A stretch of DNA of 25,633 bases from Actinobacteria bacterium UBA912 (GTDB lineage: Bacteria > Actinomycetota > Coriobacteriia > Anaerosomatales > UBA912), in NCBI GenBank assembly GCA_002293965.1, contig DBEG01000022.1, forward strand, positions 1-25,633, read 5' to 3'. Positions 7,935 through 15,378 of the stretch are shown here, piece by piece (the stretch's first letter is position 1; each line of letters opens with the position of its first letter). The notes under the pieces were generated by a model. It was not told the origin of the DNA and made no database searches. It worked only from the letters and a program-made list of their open reading frames with translations. The position numbers and the translations under genes were made by a program.

Positions 7935-8809
7935 ACGGGGCCGCCCCCCAGACGCACCCGAGTGCCGGTCGCGTATCGTGCAGCCGCCTTGCTCTCAGCG
8001 GGCGCCAGCGCACGCTCCTGACCGCCGCGCTGGCCGCCCTCGCGCTCGGCGTGATCGTTGCGGCGGGGGTGCTGTTGCCCGACACACGCCTCGCCACCGA
8101 CCTCGGCGCGAGGAACCAGGCACCCTCGCTCGCGAACCCTTTCGGTACCGACTGGCTCGGCCGCGACATGCTCACGCGCACTGCTCGCGGACTCACGACG
8201 AGCCTCGCCCTCGGCATGGCGGCGGCAAGCGTGAGCGCGCTCCTAGCACTTGCCCTCGGCATGGCGGCGGCCACACTCGGAAAGGCGGCCGACGCAGCTG
8301 TCTCGTGGCTCATCGATCTCTTCCTCAGCGTTCCGCATATCGTCTTACTGATACTCATCTCGTTTGCGTTCGGAGGGGGTGCTCGCGGGGTCATCATCGG
8401 CATCGTGTTGACGCATTGGCCCGCGCTCGCCCGGATCATACGCGCCGAGATCCTGGCGCTGCGAGGGTCGGAGTTCGTGCGCGTCTCGCGCCGACTAGGC
8501 AGATCGAACCTGCACATCGCCACCCGCCATATGTTCCCACACGTCTTCCCGCAGTTCCTCGTAGGACTCATCTTGTTGTTCCCGCATGCCATATTGCACG
8601 AGGCGGCGGTCACTTTCTTAGGTTTCGGCCTCCCGCCCCATGAACCCGCCGTAGGGATCATCCTTGCCGAGGCCATGATGCACCTGTCTACTGGGCGCTG
8701 GTGGCTGGCGCTTTTCCCAGGTCTGGCACTGCTCGCTATGGTCCGTGCGTTCGATATCCTTGGCGACAACACCCGAGCACTTCTTGACCCTAGGACAGCG
8801 CATGAGTGA
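7931..8809 (+). CDS. ABC importer permease 2 (DppC/NikC family)
   Basis: A 292-residue partner permease. The DppC/NikC family signature NPFGTDWLGRDMLTRTARG follows the first membrane segment. The EAA-type coupling loop is GSEFVRVSRRLGRSNLHIATRHMFP, and the late block LHEAAVTFLGFGLPPHEPAVG is strongly conserved in the family. About six membrane spans can be drawn. The start ATG overlaps the preceding stop (ATGA), and the end overlaps the first ATPase gene by 8 bases. A short Cys/Arg-containing N-terminal tail of about 35 residues precedes TM1. It works as a heterodimer with the upstream permease. Confidence 0.92.
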   Translation: MNGAAPQTHPSAGRVSCSRLALSGRQRTLLTAALAALALGVIVAAGVLLPDTRLATDLGARNQAPSLANPFGTDWLGRDMLTRTARGLTTSLALGMAAASVSALLALALGMAAATLGKAADAAVSWLIDLFLSVPHIVLLILISFAFGGGARGVIIGIVLTHWPALARIIRAEILALRGSEFVRVSRRLGRSNLHIATRHMFPHVFPQFLVGLILLFPHAILHEAAVTFLGFGLPPHEPAVGIILAEAMMHLSTGRWWLALFPGLALLAMVRAFDILGDNTRALLDPRTAHE

Positions 8810-9737
8810 TCTCCTCGAGATCGTCGACGTCTCGGTGTCGTTCACGCGATATGAAGCCGGTTTGCGTCGCCAAAAGCTGGAAGTGCTCAGCGGGCTTTCG
8901 GTGGATGTCCGCCGAGGAGAGGTACTCGCGGTCATCGGCTCGAGCGGCTCGGGAAAGAGCCTGCTCGCCCACACCGTCCTCGGTATCCTGCCTGGCAACG
9001 CCGATGTAAGCGGCCTCATGCTCTTCGGTGGCGAAGAGCTCACGCCCGATCGCCAGCGGCAAGCACGCGGGCGCGAGATCGCGCTCGTGCCACAGGCCGT
9101 CACGTTCCTCGACCCGCTCATGCGCGTGGGCCCACAAGTCCGCTGGGGAGCGCCTGACAACGGCAACGGGAGCCGGACGCAGGCACAGCGGCATGTCTTC
9201 GCACGCTACGGCCTCACGTCCGAGGTCGAGCGCTCATTCCCGTCACAACTCTCCGGCGGGATGCTTCGTCGGGTGCTGCTATCGACCGCCGTGGTCTCCG
9301 GTGCCTCGCTCATCATCGCCGACGAACCCACGCCGGGACTCCATCCCGAGGCGGTCGCGGAGACGATGCGGCATCTGCGCGAGCTTGCCGACGAGGGCAG
9401 GGGCGTCATGCTCATCACGCACGACATCGAGACCGCTATCGGCATCGCTGACCGGATCGCGGTCTTATACTCAGGGACCGCCGTGGAGGTCTGTCCGGCG
9501 CGCGACTTCGTGTCAGACGGCGAGGCGCTCCGGCATCCGTACTCGCACGCGCTCTGGCGTGCGCTTCCGGGTAACGGTTTCACGCCCATGACGGGCGCCC
9601 AGCCGTCCTACGGCGACCTGCCGAACGGCTGCCTGTTCTACCCGCGCTGCGACCGTGCGACGCGCGAGTGCGCCGAGGAGCGCCCAGCGCTTCGTGACGT
9701 GCGAGACGGGACGGTGAGGTGCATCCATGTCACTTGA
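8802..9737 (+). CDS. ABC importer ATPase 1 (DppD/NikD family)
   Basis: A 311-residue cytoplasmic ATPase. Walker A GSSGSGKS is at 46-53, the Q-loop Gln at 98, signature LSGGM at 150-154, Walker B with ADEP at 173-176 and the switch His at 207. The C-terminal oligopeptide/nickel-type extension includes PNGCLFYPRCDRATRECAEERP, a cysteine-rich segment found in DppD/OppD-type ATPases and thought to bind an Fe-S cluster or metal in some members. The ATG at 8802 was preferred over upstream in-frame starts because it gives the conserved N-terminus and an 8-base overlap with the permease. It pairs with the shorter ATPase that follows. Confidence 0.93.
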   Translation: MSDLLEIVDVSVSFTRYEAGLRRQKLEVLSGLSVDVRRGEVLAVIGSSGSGKSLLAHTVLGILPGNADVSGLMLFGGEELTPDRQRQARGREIALVPQAVTFLDPLMRVGPQVRWGAPDNGNGSRTQAQRHVFARYGLTSEVERSFPSQLSGGMLRRVLLSTAVVSGASLIIADEPTPGLHPEAVAETMRHLRELADEGRGVMLITHDIETAIGIADRIAVLYSGTAVEVCPARDFVSDGEALRHPYSHALWRALPGNGFTPMTGAQPSYGDLPNGCLFYPRCDRATRECAEERPALRDVRDGTVRCIHVT

Positions 9738-10344
9738 AGCCCGTGCCGTCGGTTTTCGCTACGGTTCAGGCCCATGGGTCTTCCGAAAGTTCGACATCAC
9801 CGTGGGCGCTGGCGAGATGGTGGGGCTGCTCGGACCGAGCGGCTGCGGCAAGACCACGCTCGCGCGCTTGCTCGCAGGGCACGAGGACCCGCGCGAGGGC
9901 AGGGTCCTCTTCGACGGTGCAGCACTGCCGCGTGCCGGGTACTGCCCAGTGCAACTCGTGTCGCAACATCCCGAGCACGCGGTCAACCCGCGATGGCGGA
10001 TGCGCGACATCATGTGTGAGGGATGGTCGATGGCAGAAGATACGATGGAGATGCTCAGCATACAGCCCGAGTGGCTGGACCGCTACCCCAGTGAGCTTTC
10101 CGGCGGCGAGATCCAGCGCTTCTGTGTGGCACGCACTCTTTCGCCGAGTACCCGGATCCTCATCGCGGACGAGATGACGACGATGCTCGACGCGATCACC
10201 CAGGCGCAGCTCTGGCGTGCTGTACGCGAGACCGTGGACCAGCGTGGCCTCGGCGTGCTCGTTGTCAGTCACGAGCGGGCGCTGATCGACGCTCTGTGCG
10301 ACCGGACGGTTGCTCTGGAGGCGGCCGACGCGCCGGAGCCATAG
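9727..10344 (+). CDS. ABC importer ATPase 2 (NikE-like, short form)
   Basis: A 205-residue ATPase. Walker A GPSGCGKT is at 36-43, the Q-loop Gln at 80, signature LSGGE at 124-128, Walker B end ADEM at 147-150 (Met instead of the usual Pro, catalytic Glu kept) and the switch His at 182. It ends soon after the nucleotide-binding domain. It lacks the roughly 60-residue C-terminal oligopeptide-type extension that its partner has, so it is shorter than typical NikE/DppF (about 260 or more). The ATG overlaps the preceding gene by 11 bases. It is the last gene of the importer operon; a 229-base gap follows before nuoA. No premature stop signature suggests decay, so the short form is likely natural. 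Confidence 0.9.
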   Translation: MSLEARAVGFRYGSGPWVFRKFDITVGAGEMVGLLGPSGCGKTTLARLLAGHEDPREGRVLFDGAALPRAGYCPVQLVSQHPEHAVNPRWRMRDIMCEGWSMAEDTMEMLSIQPEWLDRYPSELSGGEIQRFCVARTLSPSTRILIADEMTTMLDAITQAQLWRAVRETVDQRGLGVLVVSHERALIDALCDRTVALEAADAPEP

Positions 10345-10446
10345 AGGCATCGATGCTATCCAAGCAGACTTCTCCCCACACTGACCTACGACCCGGCCCA
10401 CACCCGATCAAGACGGATTTCGTCGCCTTTTGGTATTGCCTCACCT

Positions 10447-10484
10447 TGTAACACGTGATACCTTACACCGATATCATCCGTGCC
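10447..10484. promoter_or_regulatory. Upstream dyad TGTAA-N11-TTACA and TATCAT box before nuoA
   Basis: TGTAA (10447-10451) and TTACA (10463-10467) form an inverted repeat. It is followed by TATCAT at 10472-10477, a possible second -10, and by ATCCGTGCC (10476-10484). GTAACAC and ATCCGTGCC also appear, at nearly the same spacing, in the ABC importer leader (5239-5245 and 5266-5274). The rest of the 10345-10573 gap shows no gene and no clear terminator. Confidence 0.28.
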
Positions 10485-10496
10485 GGATGTTTATAG

Positions 10497-10534
10497 ATGC
10501 ATTGTTTCGGGCATAATATGCAGCCAAAATGCAT
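10497..10534. promoter_or_regulatory. Palindrome cluster and candidate promoter upstream of nuoA
   Basis: Within 38 bases there are ATGCAT (10497-10502), the 11-base perfect palindrome GCATAATATGC (10511-10521) and ATGCAT again (10529-10534). TTGTTT at 10502-10507 and CAAAAT at 10525-10530 would make a -35/-10 pair with 17-base spacing enclosing the palindrome; CATAAT at 10512-10517 is an alternative -10. The region is much more AT-rich than its surroundings. This is where the nuo promoter and a controlling protein's site most likely lie. The regulator is unknown. Confidence 0.4.
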
Positions 10535-10573
10535 TTTTCACGGTGATTATCGTTCCTAAGGGATGGGGACCGA

Positions 10574-10930
10574 ATGCCGCAGGACTACTTGACTCTAGGA
10601 ATGTTCGTGATCGTCGGGCTGTTGTTCACAGCCGCCGCGGTCACTGCCTCCAACCTGCTCAGTCCGTCGGCACCCAGCGCGGCCAAAAGTGCCACTTACG
10701 AGTGTGGAAGTAAGCCCATCGGTCTGCCCTGGGTCCAGTTCCGAGTCGGCTACTACGTATACGCACTGCTCTTTCTCGCCTTCGACATCGAAACGGTATT
10801 TCTCTTTCCCTGGGCGCTCGCGTTCGGCCTGATGGGCATGGAAGTCCTTTGGGCCATGACGATATTCGTCATCATCCTCGACATCGGACTCGTGTACGCA
10901 TGGAAAGAGGGTGCATTCGAGTGGCGATAG
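10574..10930 (+). CDS. nuoA: NADH-quinone oxidoreductase subunit A
   Basis: A 118-residue membrane subunit of respiratory complex I with three predicted helices. The family block YECGSKPIG is at about 42-50, followed by VQFRVGYYVYALLFLAFDIETVFLFPWA, whose FDIE acidic residues sit in the loop next to the quinone channel. The ATG is preceded by a purine-rich GGATGGGGA. It opens the 11-gene nuo operon. The last 10 bases overlap nuoB. Length and motifs are normal. Confidence 0.96.
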   Translation: MPQDYLTLGMFVIVGLLFTAAAVTASNLLSPSAPSAAKSATYECGSKPIGLPWVQFRVGYYVYALLFLAFDIETVFLFPWALAFGLMGMEVLWAMTIFVIILDIGLVYAWKEGAFEWR

Positions 10931-11424
10931 ACAAGCTGACAGGCGAGAATTCGCTCGCCTTCATCAAAAGTGAACAGCTCTTCGACTATGCCAGGAGCAA
11001 CTCCCTTTGGTACCTGGCTTTCGGGAGCGCGTGTTGCGCGATCGAGGGCTTGATGCATGCAAGTGGTCCGCGCTTCGACTTCGATCGCATGGGTGTGTTC
11101 TTCCGCGCCTCACCGCGTCAGGCCGATGTCATGATCGTTGCTGGGACCGTCAACCTCAAACTTGCCGAGACGGTCCGTACCCTGTATGACCAGATGCCCG
11201 AGCCCAAATGGGTCGTTGCCTTCGGGGCATGCGCCAACACTGGAGGCCCTTTCCGCGAATACCCCAATGTGCTCTTGGGGGTCGACAAGATATTGCCGGT
11301 GGATGTGTACGTTCCGGGATGCCCTCCGCGCCCGGAATCCATCCATTTCGCCTTCAGGGAGCTGCAGAAGAAGATCAGGGGAAGAGCGGAGGAGCGCCTT
11401 GAGGCCAGACGTGACAGCCGTTGA
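10921..11424 (+). CDS. nuoB: NADH-quinone oxidoreductase subunit B
   Basis: A 167-residue cytoplasmic-side subunit holding the terminal [4Fe-4S] cluster N2, which hands electrons to quinone. The four ligands are all visible: C38-C39 in FGSACCAIE, C104 in FGACANTGG and C134 in VPGCPPRPE. The GTG at 10921 was chosen because it gives the expected N-terminus and sits about 9 bases after AGAGGG; longer in-frame starts upstream lie wholly inside nuoA. It overlaps nuoA by 10 bases and nuoC by 26. The last 15 residues form a charged tail. Confidence 0.96.
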   Translation: MAIDKLTGENSLAFIKSEQLFDYARSNSLWYLAFGSACCAIEGLMHASGPRFDFDRMGVFFRASPRQADVMIVAGTVNLKLAETVRTLYDQMPEPKWVVAFGACANTGGPFREYPNVLLGVDKILPVDVYVPGCPPRPESIHFAFRELQKKIRGRAEERLEARRDSR

Positions 11425-11857
11425 TCGGGCGCTAACATCCTTCGGGTCCAAGTATTCGGTCTGCGATGCGCAGGTCGGTATCATCGTCGCCTGCGACCAA
11501 AGCGACGCCCTGCCCATACTGCAGGCTCTTCGTGACAGCGAGCTCGACTTTGCGATGCTTCTCGACCTGTTCGGTCGTGACGTCGATGGAAAGATCGAGA
11601 TCACATATCACTTGCGCTCCTACTCCAGGGACCAGGAGCTTTACGTACGCTGTCACCTCGATCACGACGGCGACCTGCACTCCGTTTGGACTGTTTACCC
11701 CTCGGCGCTCATGCCAGAGCGTGAAACCGCTGAGCTCTACGGCCTGACCCTGAGCGATCACCCCAATCCCAAACGCCTTCTCACAACAGATGGAGTGCCT
11801 CCGCTGTTGCGCAAGTCGGTTCCGATCCGCACCGTCGAGGAGGTGCGCAGCCGGTGA
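11399..11857 (+). CDS. nuoC: NADH-quinone oxidoreductase subunit C
   Basis: A 152-residue peripheral-arm subunit of about 30 kDa-family type. The defining C-terminal motif ERETAELYGLTLSDHPNPKRLL is present at about residues 109-130. TTG at 11399 was chosen because GGAGG (11388-11392) stands six bases upstream. GTG at 11411 is the other candidate. The gene overlaps nuoB by 26 bases and nuoD by 4 (GTGA). It is separate from nuoD, unlike the fused nuoCD of enterobacteria. Confidence 0.93.
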   Translation: MRPDVTAVDRALTSFGSKYSVCDAQVGIIVACDQSDALPILQALRDSELDFAMLLDLFGRDVDGKIEITYHLRSYSRDQELYVRCHLDHDGDLHSVWTVYPSALMPERETAELYGLTLSDHPNPKRLLTTDGVPPLLRKSVPIRTVEEVRSR

Positions 11858-13062
11858 CCGAACCTCACTTCACAGTCACGGAATCCGGGCTGATGACGCC
11901 CGAAGGGATGTACATCCCGGGTGAGCCACCCAAGGGCATCCGTCGGATCCCGAAGGGCGTGGATCGCCTCGGCACGGAGCACCTGATCGTCAACATGGGA
12001 CCGCAACATCCTTCGACACACGGAGTCTTGCACCTCATCGTCGAGCTTGACGGCGAGGAGGTCGTCACCGTAGAGGTGTCGATCGGTTTCCTCCACCGAG
12101 GGATCGAGAAGCTGGCAGAGTCGCGACGATTCGATCATCTCGGCACGCTCATGGACCGGGGGGACTATGTCTCGGTGATCCATGGCGAACAGGCGGTTGC
12201 ACTGGCTGTCGAGAAGCTGATGGAGATCGAGGTACCCGCAAAGGCGGCGTGGATCCGTACGCTTACGGCAGAGTTGACCCGTCTGGCGAGTCATTTGGTC
12301 TGGTTCGGGACGTTCGGACTGGACACAGGTGCGATGGGGCAGTTCTTGTACGCGATGCGCGATCGGGAGGTGCTGCTCGACATCCTCGAGGAGATCTCCG
12401 GCCAGCGCATGATGTTCAACTACGTCCGCCCAGGAGGCGTCGTAGCCGACCTGCCGACGGGTATCGAGTCGAGAATCCTCTCCTTCTGCGACACCTTCGA
12501 GGTCTACCTCGAGGAGCACGATGCGCTTCTGGGTGGCAACGAGATCTTTCAGGCGCGGGTCAAGGGTATCGGTGTCGTGAGCAAAGAGACCGCTCTGGCC
12601 TTCGGCCTGACCGGGGCTAACTTGCGGGCATCCGGACTGGGCTTCGATGTTCGCCGGGATCGTCCATACGACGCATACCCTGAGCTGGAGTTCGACATAC
12701 CCATAGGCACCATAGGGGACTCGTGGGACCGCTACACGGTGCGCATGGAGGAGATGCGTCAATCACTGAGGATGATCAGGCAGCTCGTGGGCGGGATGCC
12801 CGGCGGGCCGTTCACTGCCAAAGTCCCCAAAGTGCTGCGCCCCCCGGCCGGCGAGGTGTACGCCTCAGTCGAATCCAGCCGAGGAGAGACCGGCATCCAC
12901 CTGTTCACTGACGGAGGCACCACGCCGTATCGCATGCACTACAGGGCCGCCTCGCTCTTCACATGTCAGCTGTTCGAGGAGATCCTTCCGGGACACTTGT
13001 TCGCTGATGCGTGTATGTTGTTGGGCTCCTTCGACATCATGCTAGGAGAGGTGGACCGATGA
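11854..13062 (+). CDS. nuoD: NADH-quinone oxidoreductase subunit D
   Basis: A 402-residue 49-kDa-family subunit forming the quinone pocket with NuoB and NuoH. The quinone-site signature MGPQHPSTHGVLHL includes H52 and H56. FLHRGIEKLAE, MMFNYVRPGGV and the C-terminal block LGSFDIMLGEVDR are all typical. An unusual 45-residue N-terminal lead with MTPEGMYIPGEPPKG precedes the conserved domain. The GTG start overlaps the nuoC stop by 4 bases, and the stop overlaps nuoH by 4 (ATGA). Confidence 0.96.
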   Translation: MTEPHFTVTESGLMTPEGMYIPGEPPKGIRRIPKGVDRLGTEHLIVNMGPQHPSTHGVLHLIVELDGEEVVTVEVSIGFLHRGIEKLAESRRFDHLGTLMDRGDYVSVIHGEQAVALAVEKLMEIEVPAKAAWIRTLTAELTRLASHLVWFGTFGLDTGAMGQFLYAMRDREVLLDILEEISGQRMMFNYVRPGGVVADLPTGIESRILSFCDTFEVYLEEHDALLGGNEIFQARVKGIGVVSKETALAFGLTGANLRASGLGFDVRRDRPYDAYPELEFDIPIGTIGDSWDRYTVRMEEMRQSLRMIRQLVGGMPGGPFTAKVPKVLRPPAGEVYASVESSRGETGIHLFTDGGTTPYRMHYRAASLFTCQLFEEILPGHLFADACMLLGSFDIMLGEVDR

Positions 13063-14078
13063 GCCCTGAACTCGCATCTCTTCTTCGCATATTGGCGGCT
13101 GTAGGTCTCATGCTCATGAACGGCGTGATCCTTATCTACATGCTCCGTCGTGTACTCGGTCGGCTGCATCAGCGTCTCGGACCCGTCCACGTCGGTCCAC
13201 AAGGGCTGCTGCAGACGCCGATGGACGTCTTGAAGTTGCTCACCAAGGAAGACATCACGCCAACTAACGTCGACAAGGCACTCTATTTCATCGCGCCGGC
13301 GGCTGTCTTCACCCCATCGTTGATGGCGTACGCGGCTATTCCGTTCTCGCCGACCTGGATGGTCACGGACCTCGACACTGGGCTGTTATACACATTGGTG
13401 GTCATGTCTTTGGTCTCGATGGGACTGTTGATGGCCGGGTGGGCCAGCGCTAACAAGTGGTCGTTGATCGGCGGCATGCGCTCGGTAGGACAGCACATCG
13501 CATACGAGATACCGCTACTCCTCTCGGTCCTCCCTGTGGTCATGTATGTGGGCACTCTCAATCTGAGCAGCATTGTGGAGGCGCAATCCGGTACCTGGTT
13601 GGGGATACTTCCGCAGTGGTTCATCACCAACCCGCTGTTCTGGCCGGCGTTCATCATCTTCATCGTGTCTGCGCTGATCAAGGTCAATCAGACCCCCTTC
13701 GACATGTCTGAGGCCGAGTCCGAGCTGGTCGCCGGATTCGCGACCGAATACTCGTCGATGAAGTTCGGCTTGTTCTTCCTATCGGAGTTCAGTAACTCCT
13801 TCATCGTCTCGGCATTGGCGGTCACTCTCTTCTTCGGCGGATGGACGCTGCCGTTCGTTCCCGATGAGGTGCTCGCCCCGATTGCGCCTGTGGTGTTCAT
13901 GCTCAAGGTGTACGTCGGCATTTTCGTCCTTATGTGGATCAGGGGCACACTGCCCCGGGTCAGGATGGATCACCTCATGCAGTTCGCGTGGAAGATTCTG
14001 ATTCCTGCGGTGCTCACCTGGATCCTGGTTTTCGGCTTCATCATCAAGCTCTTCGACCTGGGAAGGCCGGTGGGCTGA
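13059..14078 (+). CDS. nuoH: NADH-quinone oxidoreductase subunit H
   Basis: A 339-residue membrane subunit with about eight helices that links the quinone site to the proton-pumping arm. Conserved features are RLGPVHVGPQGLLQTPMDVLKLLTKEDITP, the acidic DMSEAESELVAGFATEYSSMKFGLFFLSEF loop and the late GTLPRVRMDHLMQFAWK block. The ATG at 13059 forms an ATGA overlap with nuoD; the longer frame from 13011 is a shadow within nuoD. One base separates its stop from the nuoI GTG. Confidence 0.96.
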   Translation: MSPELASLLRILAAVGLMLMNGVILIYMLRRVLGRLHQRLGPVHVGPQGLLQTPMDVLKLLTKEDITPTNVDKALYFIAPAAVFTPSLMAYAAIPFSPTWMVTDLDTGLLYTLVVMSLVSMGLLMAGWASANKWSLIGGMRSVGQHIAYEIPLLLSVLPVVMYVGTLNLSSIVEAQSGTWLGILPQWFITNPLFWPAFIIFIVSALIKVNQTPFDMSEAESELVAGFATEYSSMKFGLFFLSEFSNSFIVSALAVTLFFGGWTLPFVPDEVLAPIAPVVFMLKVYVGIFVLMWIRGTLPRVRMDHLMQFAWKILIPAVLTWILVFGFIIKLFDLGRPVG

Positions 14079-14079
14079 G

Positions 14080-14562
14080 GTGTGGGGCAAAGGGATACTC
14101 AATGGCATGCGGATTACCATGCGCAACATGCTGCGGGGGCCGATCACGGTCCGCTACCCGTACGAGAGGGTCACGCTGCCCGAGCGTGCGCGCTGGGCCG
14201 TTGAGGTTGTCCGCGACGAGTCGGGAGCACACAAGTGCACCGCATGCATGACGTGCGTTCGCGCGTGCCCGGACCACATACTGGACCTACAATTCACAAC
14301 TGCCGAGGACAAATCCAAGCACATCGATTACCTGCGGTATGAGATGGGCGCCTGCATGATGTGCGGGCTGTGTGTCGAGGCATGTCCTTTCGACGCGCTC
14401 AAGATGGGTCAGGACTATGAACTGGCGAAGCTGACCAGGGATGAGCTGACCGTCGATCTTCTGGTGGACGTGGCTGCTGCTGCACCTGCCCGCGCCAAGA
14501 AGGCCTCGGAGGTGCCTGCAGGCGGAACGGATGACTCGCGAGGAGGTGGCACCGATGGGTGA
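14080..14562 (+). CDS. nuoI: NADH-quinone oxidoreductase subunit I
   Basis: A 160-residue ferredoxin-like subunit with two [4Fe-4S] motifs: C53-x2-C56-x2-C59-x3-C63-P and C92-x2-C95-x2-C98-x3-C102-P, clusters N6a and N6b. Because nuoE, F and G are missing, this subunit is the most exposed electron entry point and could take electrons directly from a soluble donor. The GTG at 14080 gives the expected amphipathic N-terminus. ATGs at 14107 and 14122 are alternatives. A tail of about 30 residues rich in Ala, Gly and Asp follows the fold and is not typical. It overlaps nuoJ by 8 bases. Confidence 0.95.
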   Translation: MWGKGILNGMRITMRNMLRGPITVRYPYERVTLPERARWAVEVVRDESGAHKCTACMTCVRACPDHILDLQFTTAEDKSKHIDYLRYEMGACMMCGLCVEACPFDALKMGQDYELAKLTRDELTVDLLVDVAAAAPARAKKASEVPAGGTDDSRGGGTDG

Positions 14563-15067
14563 GAGCGTGAACACCCTCGCGTTTCTGGTGATGGCCCTAG
14601 CGGCGATCGGCGGCGCTGTAGGGATGCTGACATCTCGCAACATCATGTACGCGGCGTTCTGGCTGCTGTGGACGATGCTTTCGGTCGGCGGTCTTTATCT
14701 GCTGCTCTCCGCAGAGTTCCTTGCGCTCATCCAGGTCATGGTCTATGCCGGCGCCGTATCGGTGTTGATGCTGTTCGTCATCATGCTGACCCTTCGCCGA
14801 CGTGAGGATGCCGTAAGGTCTCTGGACTTCTCACCATCGGCTGCCCTGTTGGCAGCGGTCTTCCTGGGGATCATGTACTACGGGATTTCGAACGCGACTT
14901 TCCCTGAGGTCGCGCTGTTGGCAGAGGCTCCGAATACCGCTGATCTGGGGGTAGTGCTCTTTACGATGGAGGGCGGTTGGTTGCTACCGTTCGAGATTTC
15001 CGCTTTGGTGTTGCTGGCCGCGATGGTGGCGGCTGTCTGGTGGACGAAAGGGCAGGACAGAAGATGA
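14555..15067 (+). CDS. nuoJ: NADH-quinone oxidoreductase subunit J
   Basis: A 170-residue membrane subunit with five predicted helices. Conserved features are SRNIMYAAFWLLWTM, AEFLALIQVMVYAGAVSVLMLFVIML (the pi-bulge helix TM3 of complex I) and a C-terminal helix. The ATG at 14555 was chosen over the ATG at 14531 because GGAGG (14542-14546) lies 8 bases upstream. It overlaps the nuoI stop by 8 bases and nuoK by 4 (ATGA). Confidence 0.95.
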   Translation: MGESVNTLAFLVMALAAIGGAVGMLTSRNIMYAAFWLLWTMLSVGGLYLLLSAEFLALIQVMVYAGAVSVLMLFVIMLTLRRREDAVRSLDFSPSAALLAAVFLGIMYYGISNATFPEVALLAEAPNTADLGVVLFTMEGGWLLPFEISALVLLAAMVAAVWWTKGQDRR

Positions 15068-15375
15068 ACATCGGACTCGAAGCCTTCCTGGGACTTTCCG
15101 CGGTGCTGTTCGCGCTGGGGCTCTACGGAGCGCTCTCGAAGCGCAGCGCTGTGATGGTGCTGATGTCGCTGGAGCTGATGGCGGTCGCCGTCGGCTTGAA
15201 CCTGGTGGCCTTCTCGCGCTTCGTCACCCCTGAAGCGATGACCGGACAGGCATTCGCCATCTTCGCGATGGTCGTCTCGGCGGCGGAGATCGGTCTTGCG
15301 CTCGCCATCGTCATCGCGATCTATCGCCACGCACGTTCGGTCGAGCTGTCGGCACTTGAAAGACTGAAGGGGTAG
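15064..15375 (+). CDS. nuoK: NADH-quinone oxidoreductase subunit K
   Basis: A 103-residue membrane subunit with three helices. The two membrane glutamates needed for proton transfer are present: E37 in LMSLELM and E75 in VSAAEIGLALAI, equivalent to E. coli E36 and E72. The ATG at 15064 overlaps the nuoJ stop (ATGA). An upstream in-frame start at 14977 would lie inside nuoJ. Length is normal for the family. Confidence 0.96.
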   Translation: MNIGLEAFLGLSAVLFALGLYGALSKRSAVMVLMSLELMAVAVGLNLVAFSRFVTPEAMTGQAFAIFAMVVSAAEIGLALAIVIAIYRHARSVELSALERLKG

Positions 15376-15378
15376 CGG

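Noticed and set aside
10309..10341. Terminator hairpin at the end of the importer operon
   Set aside because: GC-rich pairing lies inside the last codons of the ATPase gene and no T run follows.
11758..12762. 334-residue minus-strand ORF
   Set aside because: Antisense to nuoD; no domain features.
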